The position numbers and the translations under genes were made by a program. Of a stretch of 64,000 nucleotides of DNA, positions 40,959-49,417 are shown one piece after another; within the stretch, counting starts at the first letter, position 1; each line of letters starts with the position of its first letter. Under the pieces are notes generated by a model. It was not told the DNA's origin. It saw only the letters and a program-made list of their open reading frames with translations, and did not search any database. The stretch covers positions 372,001 to 436,000 of the forward strand of contig NZ_JAHQRJ010000001.1 of assembly GCF_019052805.1 (NCBI RefSeq). Reading direction: 5' to 3'. This DNA comes from Noviherbaspirillum sp. L7-7A. Lineage in GTDB: Bacteria; Pseudomonadota; Gammaproteobacteria; Burkholderiales; Burkholderiaceae_D.

Positions 40959-41891
40959 ATGGCAGATCAGATCAGCCGCGTCGGCCTAGTCGGCCTGGGC
41001 GCAATGGGCATGGGCATCGGCAAATCCCTGCTGCGTGCCGGCCTCGAAGTGCATGCCTGCGACGTCCGGCCGGAAGCGGTTCAATCCCTGGCCGACGCCG
41101 GCGCGCATGCCGCCGCCAGCCCGGCCGAACTCGCCGCCAGGGTGGATGCGCTGATCATCGTCGTGGTGAATGCGCAGCAGACCGAAGCGGTGCTGTTCGG
41201 CGAGCAGGGCGCAGCGGCGGCGCTGGCGCCCGGCGCGGTCGTGATTGCCTGCGCCACCGTCGCCCCGGAATTTGCCGAGGCACTCGGCGCGCGTTTGGTT
41301 GCAATGGGCCTGCGCTTCATCGATGCGCCCGTCTCCGGCGGCGCCGCCAAGGCAGCGGCCGGCGAGATGTCGGTGATGGCGGCCGGCGCGCCGGAGGCCT
41401 TTGCCCGCTGCGAGCGCATCTTCGATGCGATCGCCGGCAAGCTCTACCGCCTCGGCGAACAGCCGGGCCAGGGCTCCAAGGTCAAGATGATCAACCAGCT
41501 GCTGGCCGGCGTGCACATCGCCGCCGCCGCCGAAGCGATGGCGCTGGGCCTGCGCGCCGGCTGCGATCCGGATGCGCTGTATGAAGTCATCTCCAACAGC
41601 GCCGGCAGTTCCTGGATGTTCCAGAACCGGGTGCCGCATATCCTGGCGGGCGATTACACGCCGCTGTCGGCGGTCAATATCTTCGTCAAGGACCTGGGCA
41701 TCGTGCTGGACTATGCGAAGAAAACCGTGTTCCCGCTGCCGCTGTCGTCGACCGCGCACCAGATGTTCATGCAGGCCTCGGCCGCCGGCCATGGCGGTGA
41801 GGATGACTCGGCGGTGATCAAGCTGTTCCCCGGCATTACCCTGCCGGCCGCCCGCAAGGCCGGCCAGCCAGCGGAAGGAGACGGAAAATGA
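40959..41891 (+). CDS. ltnD: L-threonate dehydrogenase
   Basis: LtnD oxidises L-threonate to 2-oxo-tetronate with NAD. The 310-residue protein is a beta-hydroxyacid dehydrogenase with the Rossmann motif GLVGLGAMGMGIGKSLL, the substrate motif DAPVSGGAAKA, the catalytic Lys in KVKMINQLLAG and the GSSWMFQNRVPHIL segment. The neighbours otnK, otnC, otnI and denD place it in the acid-sugar pathway. Its stop overlaps the otnK start by four bases (ATGA). A second possible family assignment, tartronate semialdehyde reductase, is less likely given this context. Confidence 0.92.
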   Translation: MADQISRVGLVGLGAMGMGIGKSLLRAGLEVHACDVRPEAVQSLADAGAHAAASPAELAARVDALIIVVVNAQQTEAVLFGEQGAAAALAPGAVVIACATVAPEFAEALGARLVAMGLRFIDAPVSGGAAKAAAGEMSVMAAGAPEAFARCERIFDAIAGKLYRLGEQPGQGSKVKMINQLLAGVHIAAAAEAMALGLRAGCDPDALYEVISNSAGSSWMFQNRVPHILAGDYTPLSAVNIFVKDLGIVLDYAKKTVFPLPLSSTAHQMFMQASAAGHGGEDDSAVIKLFPGITLPAARKAGQPAEGDGK

Positions 41892-43171
41892 CGGTGCTGC
41901 TCGGCTGCATCGCCGACGACTTCACCGGCGCCACCGACCTGGCCGGCATGCTGGTCAAGGCCGGCATGCGCACCGTGCAGCTGATCGGCGTGCCCGACGG
42001 TCCGCCGCCGCAGGATGTGGATGCGGTGGTGATCGCGCTGAAGTCGCGCACCGTGCCCGCCGCGGAAGCGATCGCCGATTCGCTGGCGGCGCTGCGCTGG
42101 CTGCAGCAGGCCGGCTGCAGCCAGTTCTATTTCAAGTACTGCTCGACCTTCGATTCCACCCCCGAAGGCAATATCGGCCCGGTGGCCGAGGCGCTGATGG
42201 AAGCGCTGGGCACCGACTTCACGATTGCCTGCCCGGCCTTCCCGGCCAACGGTCGCACCATCTACAAGGGCTATCTGTTCGTCGGCGACGAGCTGCTGTC
42301 CGAATCCGGCATGCGCAACCATCCGCTGACGCCAATGACCGACCCCAGCCTGGTGCGGGTGCTGCAGGCGCAGAGCAGGGGCAAGGTCGGCCTGGTCGAG
42401 CATCGCAGCGTCGCCCGGGGCGCGGAAGCGGTTGCCGCGCGCTTCGCCGCCTTGCGCGCCGAGGGCTGCACCCTGGCGATCACCGATGCGATTTCCAATG
42501 ACGACCTGATCACCCTGGGCGCGGCCTGCGCCGACCTGCCGCTGGTCACCGGCGGCTCCGGCATCGCCCTCGGCCTGCCGGAAAACTTCCGCCGCCGCGG
42601 CCTGCTGGCCAAAAGCGACGTGGCCGAGCAGTTGCCGGCCACCGGCGGCCTGCGGGCCGTGATCGCCGGCAGCTGCTCGGTAGCGACCCGCAGCCAGGTG
42701 GCGTCGATGCAGGAAAGCGCGCCTTCTTTTGCAATCGACCCGCTGGCCCTGGCGCGCGGCGAGGACGTGGCCGGCGCGGCGCTGGCCTGGGCCGAACCGC
42801 TGCTGCAGCAAGGGCCGGTGCTGGTCTATGCCACATCCAGCCCGGAGCAGGTCAGGGCGGTGCAGGCGCAACTCGGCGTGGCCGAGGCCGGCGAACTGGT
42901 CGAGCGGGCGCTGGCGGAGATTGCCCGCGGCCTGGTGCGGCTGGGCGTGGGCCAGCTGATCGTGGCCGGCGGCGAAACCTCCGGCGCGGTGGTCAAGGCG
43001 CTCGGCGTGACCGGCCTGCGCATCGGCCCCGAGATCGATCCCGGTGTGCCTTGGACCGCGGCGCTGCAGGAACAGGGTGACGCCCAGCCGCAGCCGCTGG
43101 TGCTGGCGCTCAAGTCCGGCAACTTCGGCAGCGTTGACTTCTTCACCAAGGCCTGGAGCCGGCTGCCATGA
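41888..43171 (+). CDS. otnK: 3-oxo-tetronate kinase
   Basis: OtnK, formerly DUF1537, phosphorylates 3-oxo-tetronate at C4 with ATP. The 427-residue protein has the N-terminal sugar-binding signature GCIADDFTGATDLAGMLVK, the KYCSTFDSTPEGNIGP block and the C-terminal nucleotide-binding signature GGETSGAVVKALG. Length is normal. It overlaps ltnD and otnC by four bases each, so the three are tightly coupled. It catalyses the third step of threonate breakdown and is shared with the erythronate branch. Confidence 0.95.
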   Translation: MTVLLGCIADDFTGATDLAGMLVKAGMRTVQLIGVPDGPPPQDVDAVVIALKSRTVPAAEAIADSLAALRWLQQAGCSQFYFKYCSTFDSTPEGNIGPVAEALMEALGTDFTIACPAFPANGRTIYKGYLFVGDELLSESGMRNHPLTPMTDPSLVRVLQAQSRGKVGLVEHRSVARGAEAVAARFAALRAEGCTLAITDAISNDDLITLGAACADLPLVTGGSGIALGLPENFRRRGLLAKSDVAEQLPATGGLRAVIAGSCSVATRSQVASMQESAPSFAIDPLALARGEDVAGAALAWAEPLLQQGPVLVYATSSPEQVRAVQAQLGVAEAGELVERALAEIARGLVRLGVGQLIVAGGETSGAVVKALGVTGLRIGPEIDPGVPWTAALQEQGDAQPQPLVLALKSGNFGSVDFFTKAWSRLP

Positions 43172-43830
43172 GCCCGGCCATCCATGCCCGGCCGGAAGAG
43201 TCGCGCCTGCGCGAGCAGATCGTCGAATTCGGCGCCTCGCTGTTTGCGCGCGGCCTCACCGCCGGCAGCAGCGGCAACCTGAGCGTGCGCACCGACGACG
43301 GCTGGCTGCTCACGCCCACCAACGCCAGCCTCGGCCGGCTCGACCCGGCGCGGCTGTCCAGGCTCGACTGGGAAGGCCGGCTGCTGGACGGCGACGCCGC
43401 TTCCAAGGAAGCCTTCCTGCACCGCGCGATGTACCAGGAGCGGCCGCAGGCCCGCGCCATCGTGCATCTGCATTCCACCCATTCGGCCGCGGTATCGTGC
43501 ATGTGCGGCCTGAACCATGACGACTGCATACCGCCGCTGACGCCGTACTTCGTGATGAAGATCGGCCGGCTGCCGCTGGTGCCTTACCACCGGCCGGGCG
43601 ACCCGGCGCTGGCCGGCGCCATCCGCAGCTTGGCGCGGAAGCATTCGGCGGTGCTGCTGGCCAACCATGGCCCGGTCGTGTCCGGTTCCAGCCTGGAAGC
43701 GGCGGTGTATGCCGCCGAGGAACTGGAAGAGACCGCCAAGCTCTTTCTGCTGCTGCGCGACGTGCCGGTCAATCCGCTCAACGCGCAGCAGATCGCCGAA
43801 CTGAAATCGGCCTTCTCGCTCGACATCTGA
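43168..43830 (+). CDS. otnC: 3-oxo-tetronate 4-phosphate decarboxylase
   Basis: OtnC belongs to the class II aldolase family and converts 3-oxo-tetronate 4-phosphate to dihydroxyacetone phosphate and CO2. The 220-residue protein carries the phosphate-binding GSSGNLSVR motif, the zinc ligands in [11 protein letters not shown], a third ligand in [11 protein letters not shown], and an acidic active-site residue near ASKEAFLH. Fuculose-phosphate aldolase is the close alternative by sequence, but the operon settles the assignment. Its ATG overlaps the otnK stop. Confidence 0.92.
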   Translation: MSPAIHARPEESRLREQIVEFGASLFARGLTAGSSGNLSVRTDDGWLLTPTNASLGRLDPARLSRLDWEGRLLDGDAASKEAFLHRAMYQERPQARAIVHLHSTHSAAVSCMCGLNHDDCIPPLTPYFVMKIGRLPLVPYHRPGDPALAGAIRSLARKHSAVLLANHGPVVSGSSLEAAVYAAEELEETAKLFLLLRDVPVNPLNAQQIAELKSAFSLDI

Positions 43831-43861
43831 ATTCATCTGCAGAACCACACCCGGAGACGCC

Positions 43862-44641
43862 ATGCCCAAATTTGCCGCCAACCTGTCCATGATGTTCAAC
43901 GAAGTGCCGTTTCCCCAGCGCTTCGCCGCCGCCGCCGCCGCGGGTTTCAAAGGCGTTGAATTCCTGTTCCCGTATGACCATACTCCGGCCGAAGTGGCCG
44001 GATGGCTGCGCGAGAACCAGCTGGAAAATGCGCTGTTCAACATGCCGCCGGGCGACTGGGCCGCCGGCGAACGCGGCATTGCCGCGCTGCCGGGCAGGGA
44101 AGAGGAGTTCCGCGCCGGCGTGGCGCGCGCCATCGAGTATGCCCGGGCGCTGGGAACGAAGCGGCTGCACATGATGGCCGGCCTGGTTCCGGCCGGCGCC
44201 GATGTCGCAAGCCACCGCGCCACCTATCTCTCCAACCTGCGCCACGCCGCCCGCGAATGCAGCCTGCACGGCATCAGCGTGCTGCTCGAACCGATCAACG
44301 GCCGCGACATGCCGGGCTACTTCCTGCAAACCCAGGCCGATGCTCATGCGCTGCGCGAGGAATGCGGCGAGCCGAACGTGAAGGTGCAGATGGACTTCTA
44401 CCATGCGCAGATCATGGAAGGCGACCTGGCAATGAAGTTCAAGCGCTGGTTCAGCGATATCGGCCATGTGCAGATTGCCAGCGTGCCCGCCAGGAACGAG
44501 CCGGACGACGGCGAAGTGAATTATCCCTACCTGTTCCGCCTGCTCGACGAAGAGGGCTACGAGGGCTGGATAGGCTGCGAATACCGTCCGCGCGGACGCA
44601 CCGAGGACGGCCTGGCCTGGCTGGCTGCCTGCAACCAATAA
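43862..44641 (+). CDS. otnI: 2-oxo-tetronate isomerase
   Basis: OtnI interconverts 2-oxo- and 3-oxo-tetronate. The 259-residue TIM barrel belongs to the hydroxypyruvate isomerase (Hyi) family: [20 protein letters not shown] at the N-terminus, the metal-site segments [10 protein letters not shown] and [29 protein letters not shown] and the C-terminal GCEYRPRG. Hydroxypyruvate isomerase is the alternative activity, but the setting between otnC and denD favours OtnI. It starts 31 bases after otnC. Confidence 0.92.
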   Translation: MPKFAANLSMMFNEVPFPQRFAAAAAAGFKGVEFLFPYDHTPAEVAGWLRENQLENALFNMPPGDWAAGERGIAALPGREEEFRAGVARAIEYARALGTKRLHMMAGLVPAGADVASHRATYLSNLRHAARECSLHGISVLLEPINGRDMPGYFLQTQADAHALREECGEPNVKVQMDFYHAQIMEGDLAMKFKRWFSDIGHVQIASVPARNEPDDGEVNYPYLFRLLDEEGYEGWIGCEYRPRGRTEDGLAWLAACNQ

Positions 44642-44651
44642 GGAAAAACCG

Positions 44652-45626
44652 ATGAACGTACTCATTACCGGCGGCGCCGGCTTTCTCGGCCAGAAACTGG
44701 CCCATGCGCTGCTGCAGCGCGGCACCCTGTCCGGCCCCGACGGCAGCCAGCAGAAGATAGACCGCCTGGTGCTGGCGGACGTCATGCCGGCCCATGATTT
44801 CGGCGACGCCCGGGTAAAGGTCGTCACCGGCGACATCACCGACCCGGCGCTGATGTCGCGTCTCATCGACGCCGACACCAGCTCGGTATTCCATCTGGCC
44901 GCGGTCGTCAGCGGCCAGGCCGAAGCCGATTTCGACCTGGGCATGCGCATCAACCTCGACGCCTCGCGCCTGCTGCTGGAAACCTGCCGCGCCGCCGGCC
45001 ACAAGCCGCGGGTGGTGTTCACCAGTTCGGTGGCCGTGTATGGCGGCCAGTTGCCGGACGTGGTGCGGGACGACACCGCGCTCAATCCGCAGTCGTCCTA
45101 CGGCGCCCAGAAAGCCATCGGCGAACTGCTGCTCAACGACTTCAGCCGCAAGGGCTTCGTCGATGGCCGGGTGCTGCGCCTGCCCACCATCAGCGTGCGG
45201 CCGGGCAAGCCGAACAAGGCGGCATCGTCCTTCGCCAGCGGCATCATCCGCGAACCGCTGGCCGAGCAGGAGGCGATCTGCCCGGTGGCGCCCTCGCTGC
45301 GTCTGTGGCTGCTGTCGCCGCGCCGCGCGATCGCCGCACTGATCGCCGGTCATGAACTGTCGGCCGAGAAGCTCGGCAACAGCCGCACCATCAATCTGCC
45401 CGGCCTGTCGGTCAGCGTGGCGGAGATGGTGGCCGCGCTGGGAAAGGTGGCGGGCCAGGAAGTGGCTGCGCGCATCCGTTTTGCGCCTGATCCGGCGGTG
45501 GAGCGCATCGTGCAGAGCTGGCCGGGCGCCTGGGACGTCAGCCGTGCCCGCGCCCTCGGGCTGGAAGGCGACGCCAACTTCGAGAGCGTGATCCGCAGCC
45601 ATATCGAGGACGAACTGGGCGGCTGA
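44652..45626 (+). CDS. denD: D-erythronate dehydrogenase
   Basis: DenD oxidises D-erythronate to 3-oxo-tetronate (as 2-dehydro-D-erythronate) with NAD and feeds the same kinase-decarboxylase pair. The 324-residue protein is an extended short-chain dehydrogenase: VLITGGAGFLGQKLA at the N-terminus, SSV in VFTSSVAVYGG, the catalytic Tyr-Lys in SYGAQKAIGELLL and a LPTISVRPGKPNKAASSFA substrate region. It begins 10 bases after otnI and ends the operon; a strong hairpin follows at 45636. Confidence 0.92.
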   Translation: MNVLITGGAGFLGQKLAHALLQRGTLSGPDGSQQKIDRLVLADVMPAHDFGDARVKVVTGDITDPALMSRLIDADTSSVFHLAAVVSGQAEADFDLGMRINLDASRLLLETCRAAGHKPRVVFTSSVAVYGGQLPDVVRDDTALNPQSSYGAQKAIGELLLNDFSRKGFVDGRVLRLPTISVRPGKPNKAASSFASGIIREPLAEQEAICPVAPSLRLWLLSPRRAIAALIAGHELSAEKLGNSRTINLPGLSVSVAEMVAALGKVAGQEVAARIRFAPDPAVERIVQSWPGAWDVSRARALGLEGDANFESVIRSHIEDELGG

Positions 45627-45635
45627 TGTTCGCTT

Positions 45636-45664
45636 ACATCGGCCGGCGCCATGCCGGCCGATGT
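45636..45664 (+). terminator. Hairpin after denD
   Basis: ACATCGGCCGGC and GCCGGCCGATGT form a perfect 12-bp stem around a 5-base loop (GCCAT), 10 bases past the denD stop. There is no T-run after it, so it may act as a weak or Rho-assisted terminator or as an RNA-stabilising 3' end. Confidence 0.55.
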
Positions 45665-45936
45665 CGTCCTGTACCCGTCTTGCGACTTCGCCTCGTCAAA
45701 AATATCCTTCGGCGCCCCGCACCTGCCGCCGCATACGGTTACTCAACCGGCCTTCCACGCAAAAGCAAGCCATGCGCGACGCGCATGCCATCCCGCTCCG
45801 GGTCCTGTCGCAACCGCCACGGCCGTCCTTCGCCATGGCGGCGTCATGCCGGTGTCACAGGCGGCTTGTAGCCTCCCGGTCTTTGAACCCGTCGCGCAGC
45901 CGCCCTGGCGCTGCGCCATTCTTTGCGGAGCAGCGC
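45665..45936. other. Intergenic region before the nuclease gene
   Basis: 272 bases between the denD hairpin and the nuclease start. The nuclease frame stays open through it, but the predicted protein here is Arg/Ser/Pro-rich and lies before a clear signal peptide, so it is probably untranslated. I see no convincing promoter. Confidence 0.5.
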
Positions 45937-48618
45937 ATGTCCCCCCCGATTCTGCAGTCGGCTTTCCTTTCCCTCGTCCTTGCCTCGTTGCCGGCCGTGG
46001 CCGCGCCAGCCATCGTGATCAGCCAGGTCTATGGCGGCGGCGGCAACAGCGGCGCGCCATACCGCAACGATTACATCGAACTGTTCAACCGCGATGCGGT
46101 GCCTGTCAGCCTGCGCGGCTGGAGCGTGCAATATGCACCGGCCACCGGCAGCGCCTGGCAGGTTGCGCCCTTGCCGGACCTGACGCTACAGCCCGGCCAG
46201 TACCTGCTGATGCAGCAGGCCGCCGGCGCCGGCGCGGGTGCGCCGCTGCCTGCGCCCGAAGCCAGCGGCAATCTGTCCCTCGCTGCCAGTGCCGGCAAGG
46301 TCGCGCTGGTCAATGGCACCGCCACGATTGCTTCGGCCGGCGCGCCGGCGGTGGTGGACCTGGTCGGCTTCGGCGCCGGCGCCAGCGCCTTTGAAGGCAT
46401 CGCGCCGGCGCCCGCGCCGTCGAACACCACGGCCATCCTGCGCGCGGCCGGCGGCTGCGGCGACAGCAACAATAATGCGACCGACTTCGCCGCCACCACG
46501 CCAATGCCGCGCAATGGCGTGACCGCCTTCCATGTCTGCCAGGCCGCTGCCGGCGCGCCCATCATTGCCGCCTGTCCGGACGCCTACAGCGTGCCCGCCG
46601 GCAGCGGCGGCGCTACCGCGGTATCGGCCAGTGACGCCGACGGCATCATCAATTTCGCCTCGCTGCTGTCAGGCGCGGTCGACGGCATCACGCTAACGCC
46701 GCAAGCCCTGGCAGCGGCGCCGGGCGGCGCGGCTTCCTTCCTGATCAATGTGTCGGCCATGGTGCCTGCCGGCGAGCATGTACTGACGCTGGCCTTTGCC
46801 AACAACCAGGCGCAAACAGCCAGCTGCATGGTGAAGCTGGCCGTGCAGGCGGCGCTGGCCACTTCCCGCACCATCCCGCAGATCCAGGGCGCGGCTGCCG
46901 CCAGTCCCTATGCCGGCACCATGCAGACCACCGAAGGCGTGGTGACGCTCCTCGTTGCCAACGGCTTCTACCTGCAGGACCCGGAAGGCGATGGCGACCC
47001 CGGCACCTCGGACAGCATCTTCGTCTTCACCGGCGCGGCGCCGACAGTGGCCGTGGGCGACCGCATACGCCTGGCCGCCACCGTGGCTGAATTCAATGCC
47101 GGCGACGCCAGCCGCCCCGTGACCCAGCTGACGGGCGTGCGCGGCATGCTGCTGCTGTCTAAGAACAACCGCGTAGCGCCGGCAGCGGTGACCCTGCCGA
47201 TGAGCGCTGCCGACTTCGAGCGGCATGAAGGCATGCTGGTGCAGTTCGGCGCGCCGCTGACGGTCAGCCAGAATTATTTCCAGGGCCGCTATGGCCAGGT
47301 CACGCTGTCGGCCGGCCGTCTGGAAAAGCCGACCAATCGTTATCCGGCCGGCTCGGCCCAGGCGCTGGCCGCGGCCGCCGCCAATGCCGCCAGCATGATC
47401 GTGCTGGATGACGGCAAGACCAGCCAGAACCCGGTGCCGGTTCCCTATATCGGCGCCGACAACACCCTGCGCGCCGGCGACACCGTGACCGGCCTGACCG
47501 GCGTAATCGACTTCGGCCTGATCACGGCATCCAATCCGGGCCCGTCCGGCTACAAGCTGCAACCCAGCGCCGTGCCCCAGTTTGCCCGCGACAATCCGCG
47601 CAGCGCGCCGCCGCGCCTGCCGCTCGGCAATGTCAAGGCGGCCAGCTTCAATGTCCTCAATTTCTTCACCACCTTCGGCGATGGCACGACGGCATCCGGC
47701 CAGAGCGGGCAGGGCTGCAGCCTGGGCGCATCGGTAGCGAAATCGAATTGCCGCGGGGCCGACAACCTCGTCGAATTCCGGCGCCAGCGCGCCAAGATCG
47801 TCGCCGCCATGCTGGCCATCGACGCCGACGTGTTCGGCCTGATGGAAATCCAGAACAATGGCGACGTCGCCGTCGCCAGCCTGGTCGAGGCGCTCAACGC
47901 CGCCGCCGGCGCCCAGCGCTATGCGGTGGTGCCACGTCCGGAGCAGACCGGCAGCGACGCAATCCGGGTGGCGATGATCTACAAGCCATCGAGCCTGCGG
48001 CTGGCCGGCCCGGCGCTGTCCGACCCCGACCCGGTGAACAGCCGCCCGCCGATGGCGCAGACCTTCGTCGCCGCCAATGGCGGCAGCTTCTCGCTGATCG
48101 TCAATCACATGAAATCCAAGGGCAGTTGCCCCGATGCCGGCAGCCCGGACGCCGACCGCGGCGACGGCCAGGGTTGCTGGAACGCCACCCGCCTGCAGCA
48201 GGCGCGCCGCCTGGCCGAGGTCTTCGTGCCGCAGGTACGTGAGGTTGCGCAGGATCCCGATGTGCTGCTGATGGGCGACTTCAACGCCTACGGCGCCGAG
48301 GATCCGATCCGGTTGCTGGGCGACTACGGTTTCAAGAACCAGATCGAACGCTTCGTACGGCGCGGAGGGGTGCCATATTCCTATGTATTCGACGGCGAAG
48401 CCGGCTATCTCGACCATGCGCTGGCCAGTGCGCCGCTGCAGTCGCAGGTGCTGGGCGCGGCGGAGTGGCATATCAACGCCGACGAGCCATCCGTGATCGA
48501 CTACAACACCGAGTTCAAGCCGCAGGACCTCTACAGCGCCACGCCGTACCGTTCGTCCGACCACGATCCGGTGGTGGTCAGTCTCGGCTTGCGGGGCAAG
48601 CCGGAGAAGGGGCGCTAA
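45937..48618 (+). CDS. Secreted ExeM/NucH-type nuclease with lamin-tail domain
   Basis: ATG at 45937 follows GCGGAG and is the start of a signal peptide (AFLSLVLASLPAVAAPA); the protein has 893 residues. A lamin-tail-like domain follows (about residues 20-150: IVISQVYGGGGNSG, DYIELFNRDAVPVSLRGW), then domains of Ig/OB-like character (about 200-560). Residues about 565-893 are the endonuclease-exonuclease-phosphatase domain: ASFNVLNFF, LMEIQNNG with catalytic Glu, VNHMKSKG, LMGDFNAYG with the Asp-x-Asn pair, and SSDHDPVVVSL with the final His. Such enzymes degrade extracellular DNA in biofilms or for phosphate. Cysteines are paired in the exported part. Confidence 0.9.
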   Translation: MSPPILQSAFLSLVLASLPAVAAPAIVISQVYGGGGNSGAPYRNDYIELFNRDAVPVSLRGWSVQYAPATGSAWQVAPLPDLTLQPGQYLLMQQAAGAGAGAPLPAPEASGNLSLAASAGKVALVNGTATIASAGAPAVVDLVGFGAGASAFEGIAPAPAPSNTTAILRAAGGCGDSNNNATDFAATTPMPRNGVTAFHVCQAAAGAPIIAACPDAYSVPAGSGGATAVSASDADGIINFASLLSGAVDGITLTPQALAAAPGGAASFLINVSAMVPAGEHVLTLAFANNQAQTASCMVKLAVQAALATSRTIPQIQGAAAASPYAGTMQTTEGVVTLLVANGFYLQDPEGDGDPGTSDSIFVFTGAAPTVAVGDRIRLAATVAEFNAGDASRPVTQLTGVRGMLLLSKNNRVAPAAVTLPMSAADFERHEGMLVQFGAPLTVSQNYFQGRYGQVTLSAGRLEKPTNRYPAGSAQALAAAAANAASMIVLDDGKTSQNPVPVPYIGADNTLRAGDTVTGLTGVIDFGLITASNPGPSGYKLQPSAVPQFARDNPRSAPPRLPLGNVKAASFNVLNFFTTFGDGTTASGQSGQGCSLGASVAKSNCRGADNLVEFRRQRAKIVAAMLAIDADVFGLMEIQNNGDVAVASLVEALNAAAGAQRYAVVPRPEQTGSDAIRVAMIYKPSSLRLAGPALSDPDPVNSRPPMAQTFVAANGGSFSLIVNHMKSKGSCPDAGSPDADRGDGQGCWNATRLQQARRLAEVFVPQVREVAQDPDVLLMGDFNAYGAEDPIRLLGDYGFKNQIERFVRRGGVPYSYVFDGEAGYLDHALASAPLQSQVLGAAEWHINADEPSVIDYNTEFKPQDLYSATPYRSSDHDPVVVSLGLRGKPEKGR

Positions 48619-48944
48619 GTAGGGCTTGGCAAGGTGGATGGACAATCAAAACCTTGATCCGGGAAAAATTTTGAGGAAACGTTGCATCCAAATAATCAGG
48701 TGACTCGGATGCGCCTTCAGGCCGGATCACCGGCCACGGCGCACTGAGCTAGCGGCAAGCCTGGAGAATGAGTAGGCGATTATCGTAGTAACAGGTCATC
48801 GCCTGCTTTTTACCAGCGCCAGTATGTTGACGTGCAACGGTGGCTAGCGTGATGCGTGCGGCCGCATCCTTTACGGCAACGGCACGCATGCAAATCTCAA
48901 CCCTGCCTTCGCCCCGCATCGCGCGGGTGCGAGCTAAAAATGAC
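48619..48944. other. Intergenic region between nuclease gene and tmRNA
   Basis: About 330 bases. On the minus strand a frame of 66 codons (48749-48949) starts inside the tmRNA terminator; it resembles no family and has no ribosome site, so it is not called. No clear terminator for the nuclease gene is seen. Confidence 0.5.
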
Positions 48945-48988
48945 ACCATCAATAAAAAACCGCCTTTCGGCGGCGTTTTATTGATGGT
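48945..48988 (-). terminator. Terminator of tmRNA inside an extended palindrome
   Basis: The core hairpin is CCGCC-TTTC-GGCGG (48960-48973) with a run of A on the plus strand (T6 in the transcript) after it. Outer arms ACCATCAATAAAA (48945-48957) and TTTTATTGATGGT (48976-48988) are perfect 13-bp complements, so the whole 44 bases is a palindrome whose right end covers the last four bases of tmRNA. It could work in both directions. Confidence 0.85.
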
Positions 48989-49367
48989 GGAGGCGGCGGG
49001 AATCGAACCCGCGTCCAAAGGCACTCTACAGACAGTTCTACATACTTAGCCTTGCCATTTGATTTAACCCAGACGCCGCGGACGGGCACGCTACGGCTGG
49101 ACGAGTCACCTAAATTTAACTTCATGCCAAGTAACCCGACATGTCGCGATTCCCTGTATATGACTCTGCCGTTGTTGCCAACCCACCCCAGGGACGAGAT
49201 GGTGCAGAGCTAGCGGGTTTTTAAGCCGCTAGGGGTATTACGCTGCCATTGCTGGTGCGTAAGCTTCGTCGTTTGCAGTTAAGCAATTCCGGTTGGATTT
49301 ACGAGGTGACCAGCCCTCGGTATGCCCTGCGCTGCTTTGCAACCCCTGTCGAAACCAGGTCGCCCCC
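48985..49367 (-). ncRNA. ssrA: Transfer-messenger RNA (tmRNA)
   Basis: The 383-base gene reads leftward. The 5' end is GGGGGCGACCTGGTTTCGAC and the 3' end holds GGTTCGATTCCCGCC with the acceptor end and an encoded CCA at 48985-48987, so both halves of the tRNA-like domain are present. The tag frame at 49238-49276 encodes ANDEAYAPAMAA followed by TAA. tmRNA rescues stalled ribosomes with SmpB and marks the product for ClpXP by the Ala-Ala end. It is one-piece, as is usual in betaproteobacteria. Confidence 0.96.
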
Positions 49368-49381
49368 ATAAGCAGAACGAG

Positions 49382-49387
49382 ATTGTA
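49382..49387 (-). promoter_or_regulatory. Possible -10 element of tmRNA
   Basis: The hexamer TACAAT on the minus strand lies 14 bases before the mature 5' end, allowing a short leader that RNase P would remove. A matching -35 element is not clear (best TTGAAA is too far). It lies between the gph stop and tmRNA. Confidence 0.4.
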
Positions 49388-49417
49388 CCGCAGAAGATGT
49401 GGCTGCCTTCCCGTCTT

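Noticed and set aside
40628-40960. 110-codon minus-strand frame between lysR and ltnD
   Set aside because: It lies over the ltnD promoter and the end of lysR; the translation is Arg/Cys-rich and without coding character.
48749-48949. 66-codon minus-strand frame beside tmRNA
   Set aside because: It begins inside the tmRNA terminator, has no ribosome site and resembles no family.
48945-48988. Attachment site of an integrated element at the tmRNA 3' end
   Set aside because: No integrase or foreign block lies on either side; the near neighbours are ordinary chromosomal genes. It is kept only as a weak alternative in the findings.
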